64,000 nt of DNA from Armillaria gallica (Eukaryota; Basidiomycota; Agaricomycetes; Agaricales; Physalacriaceae): the NCBI GenBank assembly GCA_037576215.1, contig JBANDB010000005.1, positions 3,224,001 through 3,288,000 of the forward strand, read 5' to 3'. The position numbers and the translations under genes were made by a program. Positions 1-11,809 of the stretch are shown here, one piece after another. Under the pieces are notes generated by a model. It did not search any database. It had not been told where the DNA came from and saw only the letters and a list, made by a program, of their open reading frames with translations. Position 1 is the stretch's first letter. Each line of letters starts with the position of its first letter.

Positions 1-719
1 CACCCATCGTGTTTGGTATCCATTCAAAAGTAAGTGGATGGAGTCAAAATGTTCGTCTTGTGCCACTGCCTTGCCGATGGACCATCAATATGGACAAACA
101 AAGAGGGCCTCTGGGATATATCTATTTTCACCATCTTCCCATCTTAATATACATAGTTTCTTGCTACAAATGTTTGTTTTAGGTCCTTAGGTATCGAATG
201 GTAATAAAATTGGTGAGATATTGTGATGTCTGGCTTGCCCAGGACACATTTCTCCTTATATGTGGGCTTCTATAATTAACATGCACAAACAACAATGTGG
301 CTTTCCGGCAGCTTATGATGTCCTTGTTCTACCCAGTCATTCTGCTAATGATGTCATCCTTTTATATGCCAATAGAAGATACCAATGGCTTGCTGATGGC
401 TTCTAGCATTGTTGTCAGGCACAGGTTTTCCTTTCTCTGCCTTTTACCTCCATGATCTTGACTGAGTATATACAAGTTCATGTATTTTGAGTTTTAATAT
501 GCAATTTATTTGTGCAATATTAGTTTTTCCTTCTGAGAGTATGGCTTGCCTCACTGAGAACTTGTGAGAAAATAATATTCTGAGTCTGACAAGTGCATAA
601 CAAGATCAGCTGTTTGTTGCAAGACAGCAGTGAATGCATGTAAGTCTAAGTCAATAGTGTTTTCTCATCTCACGACAGCTGCAAATTCTGCTTTGCTCAT
701 ACTGTACATTGCATGTGAG
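1..719. other. AT-rich stretch, no gene recognised
   Basis: No open frame of useful length and no recognisable domain on either strand. The composition is AT-rich and CpG-poor like the rest of the left zone. Confidence 0.5.
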
Positions 720-890
720 GTTGGGACCCTTGGTTGTAGCCCTTGGCTAAATGCCATGGTTATAACCACAGGGTAAAAAATAAGCCTGAACCCACCATAT
801 ATAGCTACCTAGCCTACAAATGCTATATTACAGTATAATTGTAATTAATAGGGTACCAGGGAAATTACCCTCAATATCTTTCTCATCAAT
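720..890 (-). repeat. Small repeat with GGTTATAACC core, copy 1
   Basis: Read on the minus strand, this stretch aligns closely with 8580-8745 on the plus strand. The shared core contains the palindrome GGTTATAACC, a TATATATGGTGGGTTCAGGC block and GTAGGCT. Similarity continues more weakly for about 70 bp on the 890 side. The two copies are inverted relative to each other and 7.7 kb apart. I do not know the family; a short non-autonomous element is the simplest reading. A further GGTTATAACC occurs near 4855 without clear longer similarity. Confidence 0.6.
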
Positions 891-892
891 CA

Positions 893-1347
893 ACACAAGG
901 GGTTACCGGACTGTCAAGCCGGTACACCTGGTCGGTCGATCGGTCACCTTTGAGAGGTCTTAAAAAAAAATACCATATCAATTTTTTTTTCTACACTAAT
1001 TAGCTCAAACGTGCATGAGAAAGCAATAACTGATAAAAGGTTGAGATCTCACTAAGAATATTGGCTCTGTAATTCTGTTGAACATCATCCCTGTGATACA
1101 GATGATGAAGGGATAGTCATTCGAGCTTGTGGATTTGGCATTCCAGCAAGGTTCAGCCAAGAGAGACTGGTTACAACTGGTAACTGCTGCTAACTGGGTG
1201 GCAGTGTGCTTACCAATACCGTATGTTGTACCTTGATCTGGTATGTTATTCCCACAATGGTCAGTCAGTCGGTTGGATTGACCAGGCCTTAAAAAAAATA
1301 TCGAGTGGATGTAATATTTTGACATTCTCGTAACCCCTTGAATCAAC
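893..1347. mobile_element. Possible short TIR element
   Basis: The left end reads CAAGGGGTTAC then GTCAA. The right end, read on the opposite strand, starts CAAGGGGTTAC then GTCAA with two or three mismatches between. This gives terminal inverted repeats of roughly 25 bp around a 455-bp interior, with A-runs next to each arm. No transposase lies inside and no target-site duplication is evident. It would fit a MITE-like element, but the arms are short. Confidence 0.35.
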
Positions 1348-1621
1348 AAAAAAATCGGAATGAGTGTGCTTAGTCAGCCACTGCCACATCCCATTTTGGT
1401 ATGGTGGTCTATGAAGGGTCAGGACTATGTTTCCTGGAGCCTGTGCTCAATGGCTTGGGAGATTAAAAAATATAACAATGACAAAATTAGGTCCTTAACA
1501 ACTGGCCATAATTACCCCAACATCATGCCCATCGTAATAGTTGGATGCACAATGTCAGGACAGGATGACATTCATATTTTTGTTAATGGATAGTAGATAC
1601 AGGTATTCAAAGAAAAAAAAG

Positions 1622-1702
1622 TATGCTCTTTGGGAATCAAACAGTAGTTATACCCCGATCAATTTAGAGACAATGTAGTACAACCACTGGACTAAGCAGC
1701 CA
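1622..1702 (-). ncRNA. tRNA-like segment at the end of composite repeat copy A
   Basis: On the minus strand, an A-box-like TTAGTCCAGTGGTTGTAC is followed about 50 nt later by a B-box-like TGTTTGATTCCC, the layout of a tRNA gene or SINE head. The 5' and 3' ends do not pair into a clean acceptor stem, so a functional tRNA is unlikely. The same arrangement lies at the equivalent end of repeat copies B (8225-8307) and C (54735-54806). Confidence 0.5.
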
Positions 1703-3165
1703 TAATTATGATGTTAAATTAGATATATTTACATGCTGCGAAGCTCACTATGATATTACAAAAAAAGACCTGCAATGTTACAGGCCATGGCGGGCTATTG
1801 AGAGGAACAGCAAGCATGAACAGCATGTCGTTAGCAGGGTAATGATCGTCCTAATCGAGGGACGAAGCTTTGGGGAGGTATGGGGACAGTGCCCACTGGT
1901 GCCAGGCTGAAAAAGTGGGGTGTGGGCGCAGAAGGGTGTTGGATGACGATTGTGGGGTCCGAGGGAGAAACGGTATTGACCAATGGATTCCCCATAGTCG
2001 AGAACAGGGGTGGTGAAGTCGTTGAGAGACTGGTGGGGTTTTAGTGGGAGCAACATGCCAAAAAAGGCAAGTGTCAGGATGGTGGGTGGGCGGGCGGTGA
2101 GGGCTGCATCAGGAGTGGACACAGACCCAATAATCGTGTTCTCCCACTTAAAGAATGGGAGATGCATGAGCATAGGGTGCATAGGCGAGCCGGGCAGGGA
2201 GCAGCAGCCCAATATTTCATGGGGATGCGGCAGGCAGCGGCAGGCATTGGGATGGTCATGTAGCCGTAATTCCTGGCGCATTTGTAGCATCCTCTGGTCG
2301 CCCTTTGATGTCCTGAAAGGCGCATCTACCATCGTCCTGGTTGGCTGTCAGTATCCTGATCATCCTCCTGCCATCCCGCTCAACCCTTCTGGCCCTTCCC
2401 TGCTTTCATGCATCCTTGGCCATCCCTCGTACCCAAGTGCTACCCTCCAGCATAGCCTTGCATCATTTTAGAGGCCCATCCATCCCTCCTGTCATCATCA
2501 TCATCATCATCGTCCAGTTCGTTGTTGTCGTCATTTGGCTGAATTGGCGTCGATATGCCACCACAGCTGCAGATGACAGTTGATTCCGTATCTTCAAGTG
2601 TAGTAAATATCGTTCTAGTCATCGAATCTTGTGTGTGAGGGCAATTGACCCCGATGTGGATGCTGGGCATGCTGCACGGTGGGGATGGTATCGGGACTGG
2701 CATTTGGCGCTACTGCAGGTGCCGTTGGGCTGGCATCATTGTCGTCAATTTGTGTGGGTGTCTAGGTGGTCGCAGGGGACTCTGTGTGTTGCTGCCTTGC
2801 TGTAGGACTTACACATGGGGTTGAGGGGTGGACTGGTCATTGTCCAGGGCTCTTGCAGCCACCGGATGCATAAAAAATAACTAAAAAGAATAATCAGTAT
2901 CAAAAAAATTATCACATACCTTTTCTTGCCTGCGAGAGGGCTGGTGAGCAAGCGGATGGTGTGATGTCATCTTTGACATGGTGGTAAAAGACCACGAAAG
3001 AAGGGGCACAGCCACTCGATCGCTGCTCAGTTGCTCGGACTGCAGCAATTGAGTGTGTGGAATGAAGGCTAGGGATTCATCCACTGCTCAAACAACTCCT
3101 TCCGATGTCCCATGAGCCTTCGGGATATTTAATAGTCAGTAGGTATAGTATAAATATGCTAGCAT
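1703..3165 (-). repeat. Composite gene-like repeat, copy A
   Basis: This minus-strand unit aligns with 6240-8224 (plus) and 54807-56200 (minus). A first block around 2955-3130 is followed by an intron-like gap of about 42 nt (GTATGTG to TTTTTAG) near 2885-2920. Next comes a block starting TTTTTTATGCATCCGGTGG, an Asp/Thr-rich low-complexity patch near 2490-2515, and a long block to 1778. Conceptual translation gives matching peptides between copies, such as TPDAALTARPPTILT in A against TPDTALATCLPTILT in B. Stops and frameshifts break the frame. I do not recognise the protein. It may be an expanded hypothetical gene family carried by a repeat. Confidence 0.55.
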
Positions 3166-3583
3166 TGATACACAGGGATGTGATATTAAGTAAATAATGG
3201 CCATTTAATGGTAATTCCCTTGATTTTTGAGCTTTTTGGGTATTATATCTCCTTCATACACCACTGTGTCTTCTCAAACAGTGAAAAGACACTCATATAT
3301 ACAATTTTATCGATGATACTGCCAAAGCTACTCACCCAATCTATCCCGATCCACCGATACAAGCACATATTGAATGTACAAGTTTTCGAAGGCACCTAAT
3401 GTGCATTCATTAGTAGCTCTTAGTTGACTTCGTCTACTGACTTTAATATGATTTTTATTAAAAATGGGTATTATAGCACATATGATCCACTGTACACTTC
3501 AGTAATCAGATAGTATATTAATCTATCATACGACAATACTTCTAGATACTTTTATACACTGCAGAAAATATAGTCGACCAGGT

Positions 3584-4206
3584 TAGGGATGGTCACTGTG
3601 TCCATAGTACGGTGTATATGGACGGTACCTATGGATATGGTCACCTTCCCATGAGCCTTGCAATCTGCGACCCTATGGTATGGATACGGTGCGGCGATTG
3701 GCCTTCACAGACCGTATTCTATGGGTAGTTCTAACCATATATGGCCATTCACAGATAGTAATAGTAATGCCTCTTTGTCTGGGTGCAGGAGGTGAAATAG
3801 CGCACTGGGGGGTTTGATTAACTACTGAAGAACTCATGAAAATGTTGGTGACCGAGTTTTGGCAGCCGTACATTTTTAATTCAGCTGATTTTGTGAGTCA
3901 TCACTGCTTAAAAAATGTATTCTATTGATATTCTGCTTTCACAGATCATCAATAATGTAGGTAAATGTCAAGGATATGGGAAGATGGTGTATCACTCACT
4001 TTAGGTACACATGTACTGGCACGTATGTGTTTTTTTCATCAGCTCTGTGCACGGCCATATGTACGGCCGTGACGACCATAAATGTAACCATCAATGCTGT
4101 TGCAAGAGCTGACTGAGCATCGACAGTACAGTTACGGGAACAACCGTGGCCGTAGATGACTGCCACTTCTACAGCCATATCCGTTACGGTACGGTGACCA
4201 TCCCTA
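3584..4206. mobile_element. hAT-like non-autonomous element (623 bp)
   Basis: The left end is TAGGGATGGTCAC and the right end is GTGACCATCCCTA, a 13-bp terminal inverted repeat. The right flank is GTCGACCT. The left flank is GTCGACCAGGT, which matches an 8-bp target duplication apart from three extra bases. TAGGG termini with 8-bp duplications are typical of hAT transposons. The interior is rich in TACGG and ATGGCC motifs and encodes no transposase. Confidence 0.65.
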
Positions 4207-6239
4207 GTCGACCTAACTAAAGCCAAAGTTTGTTTTGCAAAATCAGAATCAGTCTGAATTTCTGCTTCACCGGCTAAGTCTGAAAGTTGTCGAAATTGTG
4301 TTTCTCTCTTTGAATGAGAGATTAATAACACAAATTTATCTTGTAAAAGTATTGATATGAGGATTATATTATTATGATGTTTCGATAGATCTCTATGCCT
4401 TGTTGAAATATGCTGAACATGAGGATAAGTTTTGAAAATTGCCTAGCTGCCGGATTTGGATTTCTATAGTCCCATGATAAGCACATCCTGGTGTGCCTGG
4501 ACACATCCAGCCAAAATGAGCAGCGTGCATACCGGAGAGGCTAAAAATACAATCAAACATATTTTCCAAGCTCACAGATTTTTTTGTGGGCCCACATGAT
4601 GAGCAGGAGGGCGGCAATTGCAGTTGCACTCCCACCAGAGCCATGTCTGCTCATTTGGGCCATGGCAGTGTCCTGTCAGTGTCCTGTCAGCATTATATAA
4701 GCTAACTGATGTGCTAGCAAAATTTACAGAAAGCAATATAAGCACCATTTGGTACTTTTTAGGGTCCTAAAATGCAAAATTTCCCCAGTAATACTGATTT
4801 GAGGCCCTATTTTGGGTGGTGGTTAATAACCACAGTGTAGCCTAATCACTTCATGGTTATAACCACTTCTCTAGACTCAAAACTACAGTGTGGCCTGAGG
4901 TTAGTGCCCAGAGGAAAGGCCAAACATGTCAACTGCACCAAAGAGCCCATTGTAACTATCACAGGCTTGAACAAGACATTAAGAATGTATATTAATCGTA
5001 TGCACCAAGAACTATTACAAGTCCTATGAACAATATGCACTGCATAAGCTTTCTTCCTACACCCATCCTAAGAAATACAACAGTTCAATACCACCACAGT
5101 CTGCACTCAACGTGATTTTTCACACAGAAAAATACATGGTCATTGATCCCATCTTTCACTCTGCCCATATTCCTCTGGTTGTTGAATAATTCATCAGGCA
5201 CCAAAAATCCACCATAGTGCAGGCATAAGGCCTGCTCCCCAGTGTACACATCAAATGCTTTTGCTGTCTTGTGCGATGAAGTGTGGAAAGTATGGGAGTG
5301 TTCTTGCCATCTATGAAACTTGTTGAGGATTATGGTTTCACAGCCACTGGGCCAACGGCATAGCCGTCTTTTGTTTTACATTATTTTGATTTTTGTATTG
5401 ATCACTACCGCATCTTGGCTTTGTACCACCACCACCTACATATCTGTCACGAATATATGTTCGTTCGAGCCATATCCTTCACGTCTTCTGTGCCTGCTGA
5501 CATCTATTTCCAACAAAACTCCATCGTATTTTGTCAATTGACTGAAAGGTAATACTCACCTCACTACCCAGTGAACATGTCTTCCCTTCAGCCTTGCATT
5601 GATCTCTCTTTTCTGTCACTGTAATGCCAATAATAATGTCCTTGCCTCCTGCTGATAATTTACCATAGTCTTGCCATGCTGTCAATGACACCACACTCGA
5701 CTGTATGATTGATGTGATATGTTGCCATCAGATTGAGATCTTTGCACAAAGGATACTGGGGGGCAGATGTTGTTGAGGGTCCTAGATGGATGTATGATCC
5801 TGTAGGGTCTTCAATCATGGGCCAACTATATTTTGTGAAGCAGGAGAAAGTATCTAGAAGTCTTTATGTATAGTAGATTTAAATACCATGTGATTTCTGT
5901 AGCTCTCAGTGTAGTATCCATGCTATAATATGCATATTTAATTAAAATCATATTAAAGTCATTAGACAGAGTTAATCAATAACTACTACTGAATGCAGGT
6001 TAGGTGTAGTCAAAAATCTCTACACTCCATATGTGCTTGTATCAACCAACATATCGGGATGGATCAGAACAGTAAATTGTGTAGGATCATATATAATGTT
6101 GAATATATGATTGATTTTCAACTGTTCATAACAATACATAGATGTATGAAGGGGATATACTATTGAAAAAGCCCAAAGTGTGAGAAATTTATGATTAAAG
6201 AGCCCTTATCTGAGGTCCATCATATTCCAATACTCTGAG
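4207..6239. other. AT-rich intergenic region, no gene recognised
   Basis: Only short open frames are present and none matches a family I know. GTGTCCTGTCA is duplicated in tandem near 4667-4690. GGTTATAACC occurs near 4855. A TA dinucleotide run lies near 6246. CpG is rare. Confidence 0.45.
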
Positions 6240-8224
6240 ATGTACATATATATATAGAGTCTACTGATAATTGAATATCCTGAAGCTTTTTGGGACCTTG
6301 GAGGGAGTGATTTGAGCTGTAGATGAATTCTGAATGTTCATCCCACTCACACGATTATTACAGTCCGACCAACTGAGCAGCAATCAAGTGGCTGTGCCAG
6401 TTCTTTTGTGCACCACATCAAAGATGACATCACACCTCCACTCACTCAATAGCCCTCTTTTGGGCTTCTGATGGTATGTACTGTGATTTTTTGATGCTTA
6501 CTATTATTTTTAGGTGCTTTTTATGCATCCGGTGACCTACAGAGCCTGGGACAATGATCATTCCAGCCCTACACCTGTGCACAAGCCCTATGCAAGGCAG
6601 CATGAGGCATAGCCACACACGACCACCTACATGCCCACTGCTATCAACAATGACTAGGGCTTTGCACTGTCACTGTATAATATGGTTGTATGGGTGCCAT
6701 TGTATGGGTACCATAACCATACCATCAAGGACTTGAGAAGCACCCGTATTGATGGCTGTTAATGGCTGTGTGTACAGTATCAAGCCCTGAATCACTGGTG
6801 AGTACAATTCAGGCTATCCCTTGGGCTCAGAAGCCAAGTACAAAGCAATACCTTTCATTACCGTTTATTTTCAGGCCATCGCAGACTAATTTTGAGGTGT
6901 TCTTGCATACTTGGCACTGATGATGTAATTATACACTTGTTAGGGGTACTTCTTTATAGTGAGAATCCACTCTTCAACAAGGGCAATGATGTCAAGATGT
7001 ATCAAAAAACAAGTTAAGTAAGTTTTGATTACTAGATCATATAGTTTTATACCAGTCTGACCTACCAAGGCCAGCTCTTTGCATACGGCCGTACACACAG
7101 CCATGACAGACATACTCATACAGACTGTACACCATCAACAGATTAGAGCTGACAGCTGTATATTGTATACCGTACAGTGCGAAGCCCTAACAACAACAAT
7201 GCAATGTCCAACTATGCCCACCCTGACACCAAGTACCAGCCCCGATTCCATATCGACCATGCAGCACCTCCCACATCCACATCAGGGCCAATCACCCTCG
7301 TGCATGAGATTCAATGACTAGAACGATGATCACTACGCTTGAAGATCCAACATTGACCATCATCTGCGGCCGTGGTGGCATATGGACACCAATTCAGCCA
7401 AGCCATGACAATGACAAACTGGATGACAATGACAATAGGAGGGACTGTGAGAGACTTGGCAATGGTGCATAGCCATGCTGTATAGTAGGATTAGGCTGTG
7501 GGAGACGGTCGAGGGTATAGGGGAGCAGGGAAGGGCTGGAAAGGTTGAGCAGGATAGTGGGAGAAATGTCGGGGTCCTGATGGTTGACTAGGATGACAGT
7601 GATCACACTTTTCAGGACTTCAAAAGAAGACATGAGAACACTTCCAATGCGCTAGGAATCACGGCTATTCGACCACCCCAATGCCCACTGCTGCCTGCGC
7701 CATCCCCACCAAACATTGGGCTGCCACTGCCTGCCCAGGTCACCTAACCCCACACTTGTGCATCTCCCATTATTTGAGTGGGGTAACACAGTTGTAGAGT
7801 CTGTATTTACTCCTGACACTGCCCTTGCCACCTGCCTGCCCACCATTCTGACACCTGCCTTTTCTGACACATACCACCCACTACAGTGGCTCCAGTCACC
7901 CAACGGTCTCACGGTCTCTATTTTTGACTATGGTGAATCCAACGGTGGATGTCATTTTTCTCTCCAATCCCACAATTGTTGTCAAATGGCTATTGACTCC
8001 CACCCCCTGCCTTTTCAGTCTGGCACTGGCGGGCACTGCTCCTGTACCCCTCCAAACCATCGTGTCTGGACAATGAAGAACCCTACAGAACTATCTCCAC
8101 ACTGCCCATGCCCACCATACCCATCAACACCCTGCCATGGCCTGCAACATTGCAGGTCTTTTTTAAAAATACTCTCTGTATACATTATAATAGTTAAATA
8201 TATCTCATTGACACAATCATATAA
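6240..8224 (+). repeat. Composite gene-like repeat, copy B, interrupted by a transposon
   Basis: This is the plus-strand counterpart of copy A. The shared order is a first block (6290-6475), an intron-like GTATGTA to TTTTTAG gap (about 6474-6513), the TTTTTATGCATCCGGTGAC block, then a long coding-like block 7190-8160. The latter translates to a peptide matching copy A, with FEWGNTVVESVFTPDTALAT among the aligned parts. Copy B differs from A by a 541-bp insertion at 6653-7193. The frame is broken and the function is unknown. Confidence 0.55.
6653..7193. mobile_element. hAT-like non-autonomous element inserted in copy B (541 bp)
   Basis: The termini read TAGGGCTTTGCACTG at the left and CAGTGCGAAGCCCTA at the right, inverted repeats with one mismatch. 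The octamer CAACAATG is present at 6645-6652 and again at 7194-7201, as expected for an 8-bp hAT target duplication. Copy A of the host repeat runs through the matching point without this segment, giving an empty-site comparison. There is no transposase inside. Confidence 0.75.
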
Positions 8225-8307
8225 GGCTCTGTAGCTTAGGTGTTTAACTACATGTTGTTGATGTTTCTCTTACCTGGAATCATCAGTTTGAATACTAATC
8301 CATGCCA
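8225..8307 (+). ncRNA. tRNA-like segment at the end of composite repeat copy B
   Basis: GGCTCTGTAGCTTAGGTG resembles a tRNA 5' end with A box, and CAGTTTGAATACTAATC resembles a degenerate B box about 45 nt downstream. The 3' end does not complete an acceptor stem. It sits at the same place relative to the repeat as in copies A and C, so it is best read as a tRNA-derived SINE-like tail. Confidence 0.45.
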
Positions 8308-8579
8308 TTATTTTGTCCAGGTCCATTTCAAGAAAATATAAATGCTATCCTAACTCAACATCTTGCATCCAGTTGTTACTGTGGGCAGGACATTGGACCA
8401 TGATAGCTCTCAGCTTGAAATATATTTTTGCTGTTATGACATTAATTTATTACCCAAAACATTGAGCACAGGAGCAGAAATTTGAGCAAACCATGATCCT
8501 GATCTCCATAGACCATCTTACCAAAATGGGTTGTGGCAGTGCCTGACTAAGCCTATCCATTCCAAAATTTTTTTGGGTG

Positions 8580-8745
8580 CTTCATGAGCAATATTTTGAG
8601 AGTATAATTAATTGTCCAGCATTTATTACAGAAAATTGTTTTGTATTATAGATTTTGTAGGCTGGGTTTCTATATATGGTGGGTTCAGGCATATATTTTA
8701 TCCTGTGGTTATAACCACTCCATTTAGCCTAGGGCTACAGCCAAG
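8580..8745 (+). repeat. Small repeat with GGTTATAACC core, copy 2
   Basis: This is the inverted partner of 720-890. The block around 8663-8737 matches nearly base for base, including the TATATATGGTGGGTTCAGGC block, CCTGTGGTTATAACCA and a degenerate AGGGCTACA tail. Confidence 0.6.
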
Positions 8746-8989
8746 AGTCATTCAGTGAGGAAAATAGAAGATAATGTCTGACATCCGATTGCTGATGGTC
8801 CAGAGGTGTGTACCCTTGCTGACCTAAAAGGTGAATTTGTATTGTTGAACTCAAGACTGATTTCAGGTGACAGTCCTCTGTGCCACTGGATACCTGAAAA
8901 TGAACCACAGATAAGAATCTACTGAATAGACACACCAAGCAGAACATTCTTAATACAAGGTCAAAACCAAAATATCTTAGTGCTATCAT

Positions 8990-9530
8990 GTGAAGTCTCC
9001 AATGAGAGCATACAGGAAGTTAGATAGCTTATATATTGTAGATGATATTTACTCCTTGCTTCAGTACAAAAGAGATTCAGATTTGGCTACCCTGCCAATA
9101 GTAATTGATACTAGAACAACCTTAAAGTTCACAAGATATGCTCATTGCCAACAAAATGTTCATGTAGATACAGTTGACTTCAATGATGTCACTATCAAAA
9201 CAACCATTACAGTCAATGATGTCATTGCCAGACCCAAGTACCAGCTACTACTCTGCCTATATGTCAACACAGACATCAACAAAAAGTGAGATATTTCCTT
9301 TTATAATGTGGTCTTGTAAACTGCTAATCTGATGAGTGACTCTAAATACTACCAATTGGCAAGTTTATATAAAACTAAAAATAATTTTCTATTATTGACT
9401 TTCTTGCAGCCAAGATGCCCTCTTACAGACAAAGGATGTAAGAAGACTGCCAGAGAGAGGAAAGCAGCTCAACAGTACCATGTACAATTTTTGATGTTGT
9501 TTAGAAGACAAGTTAACCATTAATTCATAG
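8990..9530 (+). pseudogene. Short coding relics upstream of the DOT1-like relic
   Basis: Two short plus-strand frames (8990-9289 and 9332-9523) are separated by intron-like sequence ending in TTGCAG near 9410. They are Thr/Val-rich (VDFNDVTIKTTITVNDV) and basic (KGCKKTARERKAAQ). They may be the 5' part of the DOT1-like gene that follows, but no domain proves it. Confidence 0.25.
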
Positions 9531-10185
9531 GGCTTCTGCAAAGGCATGTAACATCAATTGGAGTCTGTCTGACAGTTTTTCCAGTATACTGGAACCAAAA
9601 CTGAATACCAAAAAATGTGTGAATGTAGCACCAGCTGACATTCAATTTGTGAAACAAATTACAGCAGACAGTGGAGATGGTTCACTTTCCCAAAAGTTTC
9701 TAAGATCAATAGACTTAAGTTTTATTCTTTACACACTAAGTAATCCATCTGAACTTATTGCACTTCTCTATTCATGTCATTATGAATGTAAAGCTTCTTT
9801 GTTTCAATTCATGTGTGCCATTGATAAAGTAATGGAGTCACATTAGCCTGCAAGGTATAAAAACAGTGGGTGCTATTAAAGTTCCACATGAGGATACTGT
9901 CTTATTTAATGGTAGCTTTCAATGTGGCTGCCAGTGCAGATTACCATTTTCCACTTGTGACAATAATGCACCCTAAAACAGGAGAAAGAAAGAGGTGCAT
10001 TGTATGTACACTTGTGTCATTGTAAATAACAGAATGTTCTGAAGTTTCTCCTTGGTTAGACCAATAGATGACTTGGACTATGACCCAATGTCTGAGCTGA
10101 AGTCAACAATTACTGTGTTGCTTAAAGGCACCAGCATTTTATCTTACTTAAGACAGTTCATTTTCCTAATTCATTTCTTATAGCC

Positions 10186-11250
10186 ACATTGATTGTAGAA
10201 GAGGTGGAGACATGTGATGGTGAACATGAGGTTTGGATGAATTTTTCTCTGTTTGCACACTTACAGACTAGCACTCTACAGAACATGTTGGCCCCACTTA
10301 AATATGTCAAGAAAAACTGCAATCTACAAGCTTATCTGGAGGAGATAGGAAGACATGTTGCTTGTATCCAATAGGCTCCATCTATCTTGTTTGATGATAG
10401 CACATATCAACATATTATCAAGGCTGGATACTCTAGGGTTGTTAGGCCACACCACTGCAGTCTGAAAAAATACAAAGTGGGTGAGAGCCAGCAATATAGG
10501 GAGATTTTCTTGGTGTTAATTGATAATATTGTCGATGTCACAGGGATTGGGCCACATTCCACTTTCGTTGATTTCAGATCTGGAGTTGGAAATGTCTGCA
10601 GTCAGATTAGCTTGAAGACTGGCTGCAGGTGTTACAGTGTAGAACTCCTAGCAAATCCTGCTCAATTGGCCGGAGTGTTGTTGGAGTAGATACATGTCTT
10701 CTCTTATATATGGGGCTCCAAACACAAAGGACAGGCTGACCTACATCATGGAGATATAAGGACCAATGATACCACTATGCCTGCCATCAGAGAGGCAGAT
10801 GTTATCTATATCAACAACTTCAAATTTGAGCCATCTTGTGTGTATATTTTTCCATATTTGTTTTACATTTATCTTACTCAGATATAGTGAATCAAGAGAT
10901 CAGGCAAATTTTGGCTGCAAGTAATCTATGTGATGGGATCAAAATCTTTACATTCAAGCCACTAGCTGCATTCGCAGATATGGACTTGACAACCTGAAAT
11001 GTAAAGTTTACACTCTGTTATGGTTGGAAATTGTTGATGCTAACTTTGTCTCTTAGCTAAATGATATCATGAACTTCTGTTATGTTGAAAAAGCATAGAA
11101 ATATCCTACTTTGACTGGGGAGTACATGTAGTGGTCTGACCAGACAATTACTCTGCATCTTCACATTGTGGACAGACAACGACATGAAAACAGAATACGA
11201 GAGTTTGATTGTATAGTGACAGAAAGACAGATCTCTCAGAGCTGAAAGAA
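10186..11250 (+). pseudogene. DOT1-like histone H3K79 methyltransferase relic
   Basis: DOT1 enzymes transfer methyl groups from S-adenosylmethionine to histone H3 lysine 79 in the nucleus. The frame at 10387-10689 carries the family signature: a YSRVVRPHHCSLKKYKVGE lead, then FVDFRSGVGNVCSQ, equivalent to the DLGSGVGNV SAM-binding loop, then TGCRCYSVELLANPAQLA. Later pieces in other frames read ADVIYINNFKFEP (motif near the NN pocket) and TLHLHIVDRQRHENRIREF (C-terminal part). The gene is dead: stops follow residues at 10372 and 10687, reading frames shift, and the first SAM-loop glycine is arginine (AGA). Candidate introns end in TTACTCAG near 10880 and TCTCTTAG near 11057. CpG is nearly absent, in line with long decay. 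Confidence 0.7.
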
Positions 11251-11548
11251 AGAGATAAGGAGAGTAGCAAGAAACAATAGTATCTGATTGGATTTGCATG
11301 CAAAAGCTAATACAATGTTTTTTTTGGTAATTGTACTCAGTTAACAAGAGGTGGTAAAGTGTCTATCCCCTCATATGTAAGTTTTTTGGATGCACATTTA
11401 ATATGAGCTAATGAGCAGTCTCCAAACCCAGTAAAAGATGATAGAATACTGATGCTCTCATTGGTGCAGGTAGTGCTACCTGAACACATATTTCTAATAT
11501 GTGATTGAGATTAATGGCCATGCCAACTGACCATCCAAGTGACCAGAA

Positions 11549-11809
11549 TCATTCTTTAGGTATCCCTTTCAATCCTGCACCATGGAGAGTGATAGTCAGC
11601 AACCTTAACTTCCTAAGGCTGCACCTGCTAAAGATCTTACAGACTGCCTCAATATGACTGGTATCCACCTCCAGACACAGTTTATCTAGTCTTGTGCTGT
11701 TTGCCAGCCAAGCTGAGGGGGTGGCACCTATAAAATGGTAGTCTGCATATAATGAGTATAGTGTAAACAATAAGCTGTTGCACTTGCCATTTTCACATTC
11801 CAAATTCAA
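11549..11809 (-). pseudogene. F-box/LRR-like fragment
   Basis: A minus-strand frame of 86 residues includes LANSTRLDKLCLEVDTSHIE and a Leu-rich SLRKLRLLTITLHGAGLKGI, spaced like the irregular leucine-rich repeats of fungal F-box proteins. No F-box helix is visible and the frame is isolated. This is a resemblance, not a firm assignment. Confidence 0.3.

Noticed and set aside
2495..2515. Polyaspartate or polyhistidine tract as a functional motif
   Set aside because: It is a CAT trinucleotide run in a broken repeat copy.
8225..8307. Functional tRNA gene
   Set aside because: The 5' and 3' ends do not form an acceptor stem and the B box is degenerate.
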